Under the pieces are notes generated by a model that had not been told where the DNA came from, searched no databases, and saw only the letters and a list, made by a program, of their open reading frames with translations. A stretch of DNA of 64,000 nt. Origin: Triticum aestivum (Eukaryota > Streptophyta > Magnoliopsida > Poales > Poaceae). Of this stretch, positions 33,409 to 44,800 are shown piece by piece (the first letter of the stretch is position 1; each line of letters starts with the position of its first letter). The stretch covers positions 316,327,077-316,391,076 of the forward strand of contig NC_057813.1 of NCBI RefSeq assembly GCF_018294505.1. Direction: 5' to 3'. Position numbers and translations under genes: made by a program.

Positions 33409-34950
33409 TGCTACTTGCACACAACCTGCAAAGTAGAGATAAGTATTTTCCTTAGTTAAGAACAAAGGTATCAATCTAGTAGGAGGCACAAGCAAGTCTC
33501 CAATATATGCACCTGCACAAACTAACAAACACTTGCACACAACGAGAAAAAGGGGTTGTCAATCCCTTCACGGTCATGAACAAGAGTGAGATCTAATAGA
33601 GATAGGTATAAAAGATAAATAAAAGAGCAAACTAAAGTAAATATGAATAAATTGCAGCAAGATATTTTTGGGACTTTTTTGGTTTGTAGATCTGAAAATA
33701 TATGATGGAAAATAGACTCGGGGGGCGTAGGTTTCACTAGAGGCTTCTCTCTTGAAGAAAACATACGGTGAGTAAACATATTACTGTTGAGCAATTGAAA
33801 GAAAAGCGCATAATTATGACGATATCTAAAGCGATGATCATGAATATAGGCATTACGTACGTGACAAGTAGACCGACTTTTGCCTGTATCTACTACTATT
33901 ACTCCACACATCGACCATTATCGAGCATGCATCTAGAGTATTAAGTTCATAAGAACGGAGTAACACCTTAAGCAAGATGGCATGATGTAGAGGGATAAAC
34001 TCAAGCAATATGATATAAACCCCATCTTTTTGTCCTTGATGGCACCAATACAACACGCGCCTCGCTACCTCTTCTGTCACTGGGTGAGGACACAACAAGA
34101 TTGAACCCAAAACTAAGCACCTCTCCCATTGCAAGAAAAACCAATATATTTGGCCAAACTAAACTGATAGTTCAAAGAGAAATATAAAGATATCTTAATC
34201 ATGCATAAAAGAGTTCAGAAAAGACTCAGATAATATTTAATGATAATATGATCATAAATCCACAATTCATCGAATCCCAACAAACGCACCGCAAAACAAG
34301 ATTACATCTAATAGAACTCCAAGAACATCGAGGAGAACATTGTATTTAAGATCAAAGAGAGAGAAGAAGTCATGTAGCTGCTAGCTACAAACCCTTAGGT
34401 CCGTGGTAAACTACCCACACTTCGTCAGAAGGGAAGCAAGGTTGATATAGAGGCCCTCCGTGATCGAATACCCCTCCAGCGCAGTGCCGGAAAAGGCCCC
34501 AAGATGGGATCTCACAGGAACAGAAGCTTGCGGCGGCAGAAAAGTATTTTTGGTGTGCCCTCTGGTATAGGGGGATTATTTGAGGATTTATAGTGCAAAG
34601 ATTAGGGCTAGAGGGTCTACGAGGGGCCCATAAGCCAGGGAAGCCCCCTGGGGGCACCCACACGGCTTGTGGCCACCTCGTAGGCCTTCTGGCCTACTCT
34701 CCAAGTCTCGTGGGTTTCTTGTGGTCCAAGAAAAATCACCATAAAGTTTTATTCCGTTTGGACTCCGTTTGATATTCCTTTTCTATAGAAGTAAAAAACA
34801 AGGAAAAACAGAAACTGGCACTGGCTCTAGGTTAATAGGTTAGTCCAAAAACTAATATAAAATAGCATCTTAATGCATATAAAACATCCAAAACAGATAA
34901 TATAATAGCATGAAACAATCAGAGATTATAGATATGTTGGAGACGTATTG
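33409..34950 (-). repeat. Element F 5' LTR
   Basis: Minus strand about 34950 to 33409, starting ATACGTCTCCAACATATC and ending AAGTAGCA. The outermost TG is damaged (GTATTGA where GTATCA is expected), so the left boundary is good to a few bases. About 1540 bp, same family as D's LTR but a diverged subfamily. TATA-like CTATAAATCC on minus near 34584-34594. Confidence 0.85.
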
Positions 34951-36369
34951 ACTCCTAAGTCAATATACTGTAACATAGGTGACTTTGTCATCGACCATCT
35001 CTAGATGAAGTTCTCTAGTGTTCTTTTTGTATAATTGAATTTCCATTTGCATGTTTCTCTTGCCATTGTGGTTCCTTTCCTAAAAAGCTTCATCTAGATC
35101 TCTTTTGGTTTCTCTGTCATTTGTCTCTTTATCTAAAACTAATTCATTGCAAATATTTATGTTATTCCTTGCAAATCTTTGTGAGATTTCATTTGCAAAG
35201 TCAGCTGAGTTGACAAAATTTTCTTCCGTGTTGAACTCTGTCTCACCGATCCCAGCCCATGAACTAGACCAAAACACAAGGTTTCCTTCTATACAGTTCA
35301 TCGGTACAACCGACATGGACTAACTCGGTCTCACTAATGAGCAACTTCAGTGGCTTCACTATCTTGTAGTCACCGATTGAAACAGATTGGTGCCACTGAT
35401 TTCACCGCTAAGAAAACATTTTTCCATCTTATATTGCCTATTTATTCAGCTCCACTCAATGATTCTTTTCCTCTCTCAGCATCTTAAGCTAAATGATGCT
35501 TTGTAGTGACTCTCAAGAACCACACCTACTTGACTCATATTCCTGAAGTTTCCCTTCTTAGAAATTGATGTCAAAGGGGGAGAGAGAGCACTCAAAGCTT
35601 ATTAAATCAAAGCTTATCAAGAGAGAGAGCACATCTAAGCTCTTCTAGCGATGCATGCTAATAGGAGGAGAGAACTCACATATCTTTAAGAGGGGAAATA
35701 CATGTTAGTATGCAATGATTCATTTTTGCTCTGGTTTTAACTGAAAAATCTTTGCTCTAATTTTATCTCACCCTACCTTCTCCCATTATCCAATATTAGA
35801 TTCAGGGGGAGAAAGAGTCCATGTTTTAAGGTGAGAAAAATTCTAATGCTTATTGCAAATCTTTAAGCCTTTGGGGACATGCCTATATTTGAACAAGGTA
35901 CTCACTATGTAGTACTCACCTATTACATGTCATCCTAGTCTTGGTATTCTTGTGGATCTTGGAATCCTTCTTGTTTGGAGTGTTCTTGTGTTATCTAACC
36001 CTGTTTTCTCAAGTTTACTCCTTCAAAAGTCAGCTCAAGACCACAATGTTAGCATATGCATTACACTCATGTGCATGATGATCTCTTGTTGCTGCACATA
36101 TTGTTTGCAAGAGGGATTCATAAACATGAAGGTACATCTTTCAACCATATTGTTTGCTCTAATGCATATAGCCAAGATACATGTAACTCTTTGCCTACTC
36201 TATCATGATATGCATTCACAACTTATTATATTCTATCTTCACATGATTGCATACATGTAGGGGGAGCTTATGCATGTTACATGTTCCTCCAAAGCTTTGT
36301 TACTACTCTTCATATCATTTACTTAAAGAGTTGATGTGTGTTGTCATCAATTACGAAAAAGGGCGATAT
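34951..36369 (+). mobile_element. Element G 3' internal region
   Basis: 1.4 kb between F's LTR and a new LTR start. No pol domain is readable. Purine tracts GGGGGAGAGAGAG (about 35576) and GGGGGAGAAAGAG (about 35804) and the run AAAAAGGGCG before 36370 resemble the 3' end of a Triticeae retrotransposon. F is inserted here, so the left part of G lies upstream of the window. Superfamily uncertain; copia-type is my guess. Confidence 0.5.
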
Positions 36370-36997
36370 TGAAAGCACAAGTGCTCCCTTGGTGATTTTG
36401 GTAATTAGTGTCAACATATTTCTTGTTGGACTAATAGTGTTATCTAGTGTATCTCAGACAAGTTCAACAATGGTGTGGCCAGGACATGAGGATGTGGAAC
36501 CCCTTCAAAATGCTAAGGACAAAGATTGGCAAAAGCTTAAGACTCTTCATTTCTATTTTAGTGATCCAAGATCACATTGAGTCCATAGGAAAGCCAATAC
36601 TATTAAAAAGGGATGACATGTTGCTTAATGGCTTACTTGCTCAAGTGCTTACTGATATTGCTCCAAAACACTCAACCACTTTCTCCATCCAAATATGTCA
36701 AAACCCTGAAATCCAACTCGGCCCCACTAGTTCTTTCTATCCGGAGCCACCGAGTACATATGACATAGCCACAACCAGAAAACCTAACAATTCGGTCTCG
36801 CTGATATGGATCTCGGTCTCACCGATATGGCCTTGCCAACTCCCTGATATCGGTTCCAATTATTTTGGTCTCACGAAAATAGCAATCGGTCTCACCTAGA
36901 TGGCTTGACCAACTCTCTGTTGCCTTATTGCTTCACTTTGGTCTCATCGAGTTGATGCAATCGGTGCCACCGAGACTAGGTTTTCCCTAAGCCCTAG
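36370..36997 (+). repeat. Element G 3' LTR, left part
   Basis: Starts TGAAAGCACAAGTGCTCCC after a polypurine-like run. Contains several CGGTCTCACCGA-like units (about 36796-36900). H is inserted after CCTAG (36993-36997). The remainder should follow H, beyond the window. Confidence 0.6.
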
Positions 36998-37025
36998 TGA
37001 TGCGGAGCATCCCACGATCATCCCC

Positions 37026-37490
37026 ATGGATGGATCTACATCTCCTACGACACCACTTGGACCAATGACAAGAGCTCGAGCAAAGGCTATCGAAGATAAG
37101 GTGAACTCGCTCCTCTCCGAACTACCACTTTCTACGTATGAGACATGGCTACTACCTCAAGTGGAAACACTATGTGTGATTACGTACTTGGAGGAAGGAC
37201 ATGGAGCAGCTACATCCAATGGACAAGACAGCGAGGACACCGAGCATGAGGGACAAGAAGAAGAGCTATCGAAGAAGCTACAGCGAGCGGACGTCCAACC
37301 AGGACCGAATGCTCGGCACCTGAAGCTCCAGCCAGCAGACGTCCGACTAGGACTGAACATCCGGCGCCTGAAGCTCCAGCCAGCGGACGTCCGACCAGGA
37401 CCGGACATCCGGCGCCTGAAGGCCCACCTGATCCAAGTGCCACGCGACACCTCCCAGCGAGGGGACGTCCGGCCTCATACGGACGACTGA
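37026..37490 (+). other. LTR-encoded polyprotein tail, H family
   Basis: 154 codons from ATG 37026 ([20 protein letters not shown]). In K the same frame continues from integrase through the polypurine tract (GGYDAEHPTIIPMD), so this is the end of the H/K polyprotein, not a separate gene. It includes [16 protein letters not shown] and, in H only, a 16-residue repeat (LKLQPADVRLGLNIRR). Confidence 0.65.
37280..37425 (+). repeat. 48-bp tandem repeat in H's LTR, about three copies
   Basis: TGAAGCTCCAGCCAGC starts at 37321 and 37369 and, diverged, at 37417; a diverged half-unit precedes. Each unit has one GACGTCC (37290, 37338, 37386). The period keeps the tail frame open. K's LTR and H's 3' LTR lack this expansion. 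Confidence 0.85.
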
Positions 37491-37724
37491 CAGTTCCACA
37501 CCCGAGCCGAATCTACGAAAGTTCAAAGCGATCGGACGAGTGGCGACCGGACGTCCGGCTGTCTCTGGACGTCCGGTGTCACTTTTACAGAACAAAAATA
37601 GCGGAAGTCTGGTCCCTCGCGAGCCATCGGACGACCGTAAAGGCCGGACGTCCGCTGCATATGTATGCACAGTTTCAGGCCCGAGGCCCATGTCCCTTTC
37701 ATTTCACCCCCCTTTTCATTTAGA

Positions 37725-37734
37725 CTATAAATAG
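37725..37734 (+). promoter_or_regulatory. Probable TATA box of H's 5' LTR
   Basis: CTATAAATAG, followed by CTCC repeats. Also at about 58310-58318 in H's 3' LTR and, on minus, at 58878-58887 in K. Confidence 0.7.
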
Positions 37735-38094
37735 ACCTCCTCCTCCTCCTCCTAGTTAGGGTCACAACAAAGGATTAGCTCATATTTGTGTGAGAGATTT
37801 CCTCATTCACTTGGATACTTCTCCGTCAGAGTTCACGACCTCTTCGGAGAAAGATCCCCCAAGCGGATTCAAGACCTCCTCATGGAGATGAACTAGCTAC
37901 TTGTATCGTCCTTTGTTGGATTTGAATCGTGTATCTCTCTTTGTGTTTCGAGGATCTAGCATATGTGTGACCAAATCTTGTTGGTTGAGTGATTTCTCTC
38001 GTGTTTCCCCTCGTGATTTCTCCTCATGTTCTTCGTGTTCTTCAATCGTGAAAGATCGGGCATCTAGGGTTCTACCCTACATCATCTTGGTATC

Positions 38095-39584
38095 GTGAGC
38101 CACGTTGATCACGTATTTGGAGCCCCTACCCCTTGTTTTCTAGCTTGATTTTGTTGTGTTCTTCCTAATTTAGAAAATCCCCACCAAAAATAGCCCCAAT
38201 TTTTTTTGTGATTCGTTGGTGTGATGGAGTATTGTTGGATTTGATCCATGGATTTGTTTTGCCATGAGTGTATCTAGCTTTCCCCCATCATCTCCACCAT
38301 TTCCATCCACAAAATCGCTCGAATTTGACCAATTTTGCCACCTCCACCTCGAACCCTAGCTGTGCATCCCGTGCCAAAATCTCCTAGGCACCGGACGTCC
38401 GCTAGCTACCGGGCGTCCGACGACTGGACGACCGCTCCGCTCCGAACGTCCGCTGTTTCCTGACGAGACTGAAAAATTTCAGTTTGGCCACCACCACCGC
38501 ATACACACTCCGATACCACCACCGTTCTTCGCAAGCACCACCATCCCTTACCCGCTATCAACTTCGACAATTTTGACATGTTTTGGTCTTTGAGAATTTG
38601 AGGTGTGGTTCCCGTTTCCTATTGTGTTTCGGCTATATTGGTACAATTCGACATCAACATCACCATCGCTCATCTTCGCCAAGGCCTCGTCATTGACAAC
38701 GACCGTTCGATAATTTTGACACCTTCAACCATAAGCAAGGACTGTAACCTCGACGACATCTTTGTCTACTCCTTTCCATTGCATTGATAACCACCATAGC
38801 CTTACTTTCGCGTCACTTCCCAATCGAGACTAGCCTTTGAGTATTGCCGGCAACGTGACTTGTGCACATTAGTGATCATACTTCCCATAGCATACATACC
38901 ACATCATCGTGGTGCATATCTTGGTATCATCTCTTGTGTCACAAAGTTGTCATCGCATATACACAATTGCTATCTTGGTTTGTGAAGTTTTGCATGAGAA
39001 AAGAGTTCAAAAGAGCAAAGAGCTTATAAGCAAGAACCATAACATCATAATACATTAAGATTATCATACTCGATCATCTTGGATCATATCATCGGAATAC
39101 AATACATATAGCATACCTGGGATAGAAGTCATTGCATTTTTGCTAAGTAGGTTGTCCACTAGTTTCGTATCCGCCTATTGTGCAATCGTGCTAGCATCTC
39201 TCTAGTGTTGTGCAACAAGAGCATTTTCGTGGAATGCACATTTTGGCTCATTCCTTGGTTGCACGACCACACTTATCTATTTGTGTGTGTGTTTCCGTGT
39301 ACCATATCTTCCCATTGGTCTACTTGTTGCATTTGCAAATTTGTGAATCTTTTCCAACATTAGTGAGGCTCACTCACAATTGCACCAAATTTTGTGCCAC
39401 CATCCTAACCGAGCTCCACCATAAGCTTTTACTTGTGTAGGTGTGAGAACCGACAAGAATTGGTACCAATTGTGCTATTTCCTTGTTACACATTTGAGTG
39501 ATCATTGATCCATCTTCAACATCGGTCAAGGTCCATTTGGTATAAGTTCTTCTCTTTCTCCCACTCACATCTTTGCTTGGATTG
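38095..39584 (+). other. Element H untranslated leader
   Basis: 1.5 kb with three more CGGACGTCCGC-like sites near 38395-38455 and Met-type primer site at 38098. No gene. I do not find the B/E leader module here. Confidence 0.75.
38098..38110 (+). promoter_or_regulatory. Primer binding site, Met type, diverged (H)
   Basis: TGGTATCGTGAGC, three bases after the LTR. Differs from TGGTATCAGAGC by a short change in the middle. Confidence 0.7.
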
Positions 39585-41260
39585 ATGGATAGGCCTAGTT
39601 CTTCTACCAACCCACTCTTCATCGAGCAAGACAATGACATGTCATCCTATGTCACCAAGAGCCACCTCTTTGGTGCACAAATAGCTTTGCATCAAGAACA
39701 ACAAGCAATGAGCGACCGCATCGACTATCTCGCCATTGACTTGCGACTCTCCGAGTAACGAACAAGAGAGTACTTCAACAACAAGCTCGATGCACACAAA
39801 CAAGAGAACAATGAAAGAATGGACGAGATTCGTGCCTTGTTGGTAACCCACTCTTATACCATTTCGTCCTACTCAAGACGGAGCCATTCGAGTCGACACT
39901 CGACGACACCATCCCTGGCTCAAGTACACTAACATCAAACACTCTATGTCGAGCCGCGTGCCAAGACCATCAAGCTAACCGCAAAACTCTTCACAGCAAT
40001 CATCCACAAGAGCAATTTGACGCGCAAGCACATCGACATCGCCAAAACCGAGCTACTCTTGCTCAAGCACAAGAAAGGCAATGTCAACGTCACCAAGAGG
40101 AAGAGCGAGCGCATCAACACCAAGACGAACAAGATGTCGAGGCTCAATGTCTTCAACAACAGCGGCGAGAAGCTCAAGCACTTGAGGTGCAACGTGCCCT
40201 CCATGACACAAGTCATGCCATCGGCAACTGCAACGATAAAACGTGCGAGCGACAAGAAGCATTTCGCGAGGAAGCCCAAGAGAGGATTTATCAATCATGT
40301 GTGCATCGTCAAATTCGACAAGCTCCTCCACAACCTCGACAAGAACCTCGCGTTCACCAAGGGAATGATGACTATGGAAATCCTCCACGCCAAGAGTAAC
40401 ATGAGGTTGACAATCATCCACGTCAAGGGTGTCATCATCATCCCTGACCCCAACACAATGAAGAGCAACGCTACGGCAAGCTCAAGTTCACCATGCCCAA
40501 GTTCACCGGAAGCAATGATCCCAAAGAATACCTATCGTGGACATTGAAGGTCGACAAGATCTTTCGCTTGCACAACTATGAAGAAGAGAAGAATATTGCT
40601 ATGGCATCCCTTGAGTTCCAAGACTATGTACTCATATGTGGGAACAAGTCCTTGAGCACCGAGAAGCAAGATGTGAACCACCAATCACTACATGCGATCA
40701 AATGAAGGATGTCATGCGAGCATGCTTTGTGCCATCATACTATAACCGCGACCTCTTCAAGAAACTCCAACTCCTCAAGCAAGGAATAAAGAGCATTGAA
40801 GAATACTACAAGGAAATGGAGATTGCCATGATAAGAGCCAATGTCACGGAAGATGATGAGCAAACTATGGCCCGTTTCTTGAATGGCCTATTTTATCCCA
40901 TCAAGATTGCTGACTTCCAGCCCTACTCCAACCTCATTGAGGTAGTACATCAAGCTACCAAAGCGGAACGTCAAGTGCAAGATGACTTCAAGTATGCCAA
41001 GTACTATTCCAAGAGCTATGGTTTCTCCAACAACCAAGCTTCAATGACTCCAACACCTTCTACCTCAACCAAGCCATCTACAAGCAACGGCCACAAGTCG
41101 AGTTACAAGAAATCTTCGACAACCTCAAGTCATCCTCCTACAACAAGCAACTTCAAGCCGAGAGCTTCATCCTCTACTCCAACCCATGAGACCGGCAAGA
41201 CAAGTTCCATCAAGTGTTTCACATGCAGCGCCCGAGGCCAAGTCCTTTGAGTGTAGCAAC
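39585..41260 (+). pseudogene. Element H gag, broken
   Basis: ATG at 39585 (MDRPSSSTNPLF). TAA at about 39756 and further shifts break the N-terminal part, which in the +0 frame is very Gln/Arg/His-rich (about 39960-40400). The capsid-like core is in two frames: KFTGSNDPKEYLSWTLKVDKIF (from 40493), then MKDVMRACFVPSYYNRDLFKKLQLLKQG, YYKEMEIAMIRANV, ARFLNGL (40636-41250). A Ser/Thr/Lys-rich stretch precedes a damaged zinc knuckle: KCFTC remains, but the following GGxGHKSFEC region reads SARGQVL and stops. K has the better knuckle. Confidence 0.84.
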
Positions 41261-41892
41261 AAGCGCACCATGATCCTCAACGACGACGGAACATATGACT
41301 CCATGAGTGAAGATGAGATGGAAGCCCTTGAGCAAGTGGCCATACACCGGCGCGTGAACGAAGATGAGGATGATCAAGTCTTTGTGATGAGGATTCGAGC
41401 CCCGCTCTTGTTGTCTCCAAGGTTTTAACTCTTCAACATCAACAAGACGAGGACCAAACATGTCATATCTTCCACACCAAGGCCGGCATCAATGGAAGGT
41501 CCGTCAAGGTCATCATCAATGGAGGGAGTTGTCATAACTTGGCAAGTGAAGAACTGTGCTCCAAGCTCCAATTGGTCAAGATGAAGCACCCGCAACCCTA
41601 CAAGTTTCAATGGCTAAGCGATTCCGGCACTATCCAAGTTGAGCATACAGTGAAAGTTTCCTTCAAGATTGGAGCTTACGAAGACACTTTGGAGTGTGAT
41701 GTCATTCCGATGTCCATTTGTCACCTCCTTCTTGGGCAGACATGGCAATTTGACCAAGGCGTCATCCACAACGGGTGTACCAATCACTATAGCGTCATGA
41801 TGAAAGGGAAGGAGTACGTGCTATGACCTATATCTCCAAATCAAGTGATCGCTGACAAGCAAGCCACCCATCGCTGGTCAAGTGATCTCCAA
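41261..41892 (+). pseudogene. Element H protease, catalytic Asp changed
   Basis: Acidic pre-protease (MILNDDGTYDSMSEDEMEAL) followed, after a shift near 41390, by the retropepsin domain. The motif reads IINGGSCHNLAS (41518-41529) where K and A-C read IIDGGS, so the catalytic Asp is Asn (GAT to AAT). CHLLLGQTWQFD follows. The frame stops at about 41826 and the sequence ends at 41892, where minus-strand I begins. The linker to RT is missing. Confidence 0.85.
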
Positions 41893-44800
41893 GTCAATTT
41901 GAGCTCTCTATTGCTCAACTCTACTTGACCACTAGACTGCGGGTGATAAGTAGATGCAATTCTATGACTGACAGCGTATTTAGCAAGCATCTTACGGAAA
42001 AAACACCATGAATAAAGTGTGAACCACCATCAGTCATAAGATATCTAGGGACTCCAAACCTCGGAAAAATTACTTCTTTAAGCATTTTAATAGAAGTGTT
42101 ATGATCAACACTACTAGTTGGAATAGCTTCTACCCACTTAGTAACGTAATGAACAACAACTAAGATATGTGTATAACCATTGGAGGCAGGAAAAGGTCCC
42201 ATGTAATCAAAGCCCCAAACATCAAATAGTTCAATAACAAGAGAATAATTCATAGGCATTTCTTGACGTCTACTAATGTTACCTATTCTTTGGCATTCAT
42301 CACAGGATACAACAAACTTACGAGCATCTTTGAAAAGAGTAGGCCAATAAAAACCAGATTGTAGTACCTTGTGTGCAGTTCTATCTCCAGCGTGGTGTCC
42401 TCCATAGGATTCAGAGTGACACTTGCGTAGGATTTGTTCCTGTTCATGCTCAGGCACACAACGTCTAATAATACCATCTACTCCTTCTTTATAAAGGTGT
42501 GGATCATCCCAGAAGTAATGTCTTAAATCGTAAAAGAACTTTTTCTTTTGCTAGTATGTGAAACTAGGTGTTATATATTTAGCAACAATGTAATTAGCAT
42601 AGTCAGCATACCAAGGAGCAGTACGAGAAGCATTGACAACCGCTAATTGTTCATCAGGAAAACTATCATTAATAGGCAGTGGGTCATCAAGAAAATTCTC
42701 TAACCTAGACAAGTTGTCTGCAACGGGGTTCTCAGCTCCCTTTCTATCAATATATGCAAGTCAAATTCTTGGAGCAAGAGAACCCATCTAATGAGTCTAG
42801 GTTTAGCATCTTTCTTTTCCATAAGATATTTAATAGCAGCATGATTGGTGTGAATAGTAACTTTGGAATTAACAATATAAGGTCTAAACTTATCACATGC
42901 AAACACAACTGCTAAGAATTCTTTTTCAGTGGTGGCATAATTTCTCTGGGAAGTATCAAGAGTCTTACTAGCATAATGGATAACATTCAATTTCTTATCG
43001 ACACTTTGCCCTAAGACAGCACCTACAGCATAATCACTAGCATCACACATAATTTCAAAAGGCAAATTCCAATCAGGTGGCTGAACAATAGGTGATGTGA
43101 TCAAAGCTTTCTTAAGTGTTTCAAATGCGTCTACACAATCATCCTCAAAGACAAAAGGAATAACTTTTGCAATAAATTCGTCAGAGGCCTAGAGATTTTA
43201 GAAAAGTCCTTAATGAACCTCCTATAAAAACCGGCATGACCAAGGAAACTTCTTATACCTTTTATGTCCTTGGGACATGGCATATTTTCAATAGCATCAA
43301 CTTTGGCTTTATCAACTTCAATACCTCTCTCAGAGATCTTGTGCCCCAATACAATGCCTTCATTAACCATAAAGTGACACTTTTCCCAATTTAGGACGAG
43401 ACTAGTGTCTTCGCATCTCTGCAAAACTCGATCAAGGTTGCTCAAACAATCATCAAAAGAGGATCAATAGACGGAGAAGTCATCCATGAATACCTCACAA
43501 ATCTTTTCACAAAAATCAGAGAACATAGCCATCATGCATCTTTGAAAGGTAGCAGGTGCATTACATAAACCAAAAGGCATACGTCTATAAGCAAAAGTAC
43601 CAAAAGGGCAGGTAAAAGTAGTTTTAGATTGATCCCCCACTGACACAGGTATTTGAGAAAAGCCCGAATAACCATCTAGAAAGCAAAAATGTGTGTGTTT
43701 GGATAGACTTTCTAGCATTTGATCAATAAAAGGTAAAGGGTAATGATCTTTCTTAGTGGCTTCGTTTAACTTACGGAAATCAATTACCATCCTATAGCCT
43801 GTAATAATTCTTTGCGGAATCAATTCATCTTTATCATTAGGAACAACGGTGATACCTCCCTTTTTAGGGACACAATGGACAAGGCTTACCCATTCACTAT
43901 CAGCAACAGGATAAATAATACCTGCCTCAAGGAGTTTTAGAATCTCCTTTCTTACCACTTCCTTCATTTTGGGATTTAATCGTCTTTGAGGATCTCTAAC
44001 AGGTTTGGCATCTTTCTCCACTGAAATTTTATGTTGACATAATGTGGGACTAATGCCCTTAAGATCATCCAGAGTATATACAATAGCAGCTCGGTGCTTC
44101 TTCAGAGTTTTCAATAATCTTTCTTCTTCTTTCTCTGAAAGGTTAGCACTAATAATAACAGGATATATTTCTTTTTCATCAAGATAAGCATACTTGAGAT
44201 TATCAGGTAAGGGTTTGAGTTCAAACACAGGATCACCCTTCGGTGGAGGGGGATCCCCAAGAATTTCAACGGGAAGATTATGTTTTAGCATAGGTTCTTG
44301 TTTGAGGAACACTTCATCTATTTCTTCCCTTTCCTTCATAAACGTATCGTTTTCATGGTCTAGCAAACATTGTTCTAACGGATTAGTTGGAGGAACAGCA
44401 ATAGAAGCAAGACCAATAATCTCATCCTTACTAGATGGTTCCTTTTCCCGAGGTTGTCTACTAAACTTAGCGAAATTAAACTCATGAGACACACCATCTA
44501 TACCAACAGTGACAATATTCTTTTCACAATCAATCTTAGCACTAGCAGTACGCAAGAAAGGTCTACCAAAAATAATGGGATAAAAATTTATCTTGTGGGG
44601 AATCAAGAACAAGAAAATCAGAAGGGTATTTAATATTTCCACGGAAGACTTCAACATCTCTAACAATCCCAATAGTTTTAATGGTGTCCCTATTAGCAAG
44701 CTTAATAGTAACATCAATGTCTTCTAATTCAAAAGGTGCAATATTGTGCATAATTTCTTTATAAAGATCGTAAGGTATAGCATTAGCACTAGCACCCATA

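Larger units (their letters stand above)
24055..34950 (-). mobile_element. Element F: Athila-like gag-protease element, split by E
   Basis: F is read on the minus strand: 5' LTR (34950-33409), Asp-type primer site, gag (33171-31543), then the E insertion (27033-31542), protease (27032-26604) and a non-coding 3' region (to 24055). The rest of the 3' region and the 3' LTR must lie upstream of the window, because C interrupts F at 24055. F is a relative of D that still has gag. It has no RT or integrase. Confidence 0.87.
36998..38094 (+). repeat. Element H 5' LTR
   Basis: 1097 bp, TGATGCGGAGCATCC to CTACCCTACATCA. The first 490 bp are coding-like in one frame ([17 protein letters not shown]), the polyprotein tail. 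It holds a 48-bp repeat (37280-37425), about seven GACGTCC sites and a TATA box at 37725-37734. Confidence 0.9.

Noticed and set aside
35570..35830. Polypurine tracts as the end of G's internal region
   Set aside because: GGGGGAGAGAGAG and GGGGGAGAAAGAG are not followed by an LTR start. The run before TGAAAGCAC at 36370 is the better candidate.
37157..37450. Antisense ORFs rich in Gly, Arg, Ser and Cys in H's LTR (also 57845-58392)
   Set aside because: They are the reverse of GC-rich LTR repeats and of the polyprotein tail; long open frames are expected from the CpG-rich composition.
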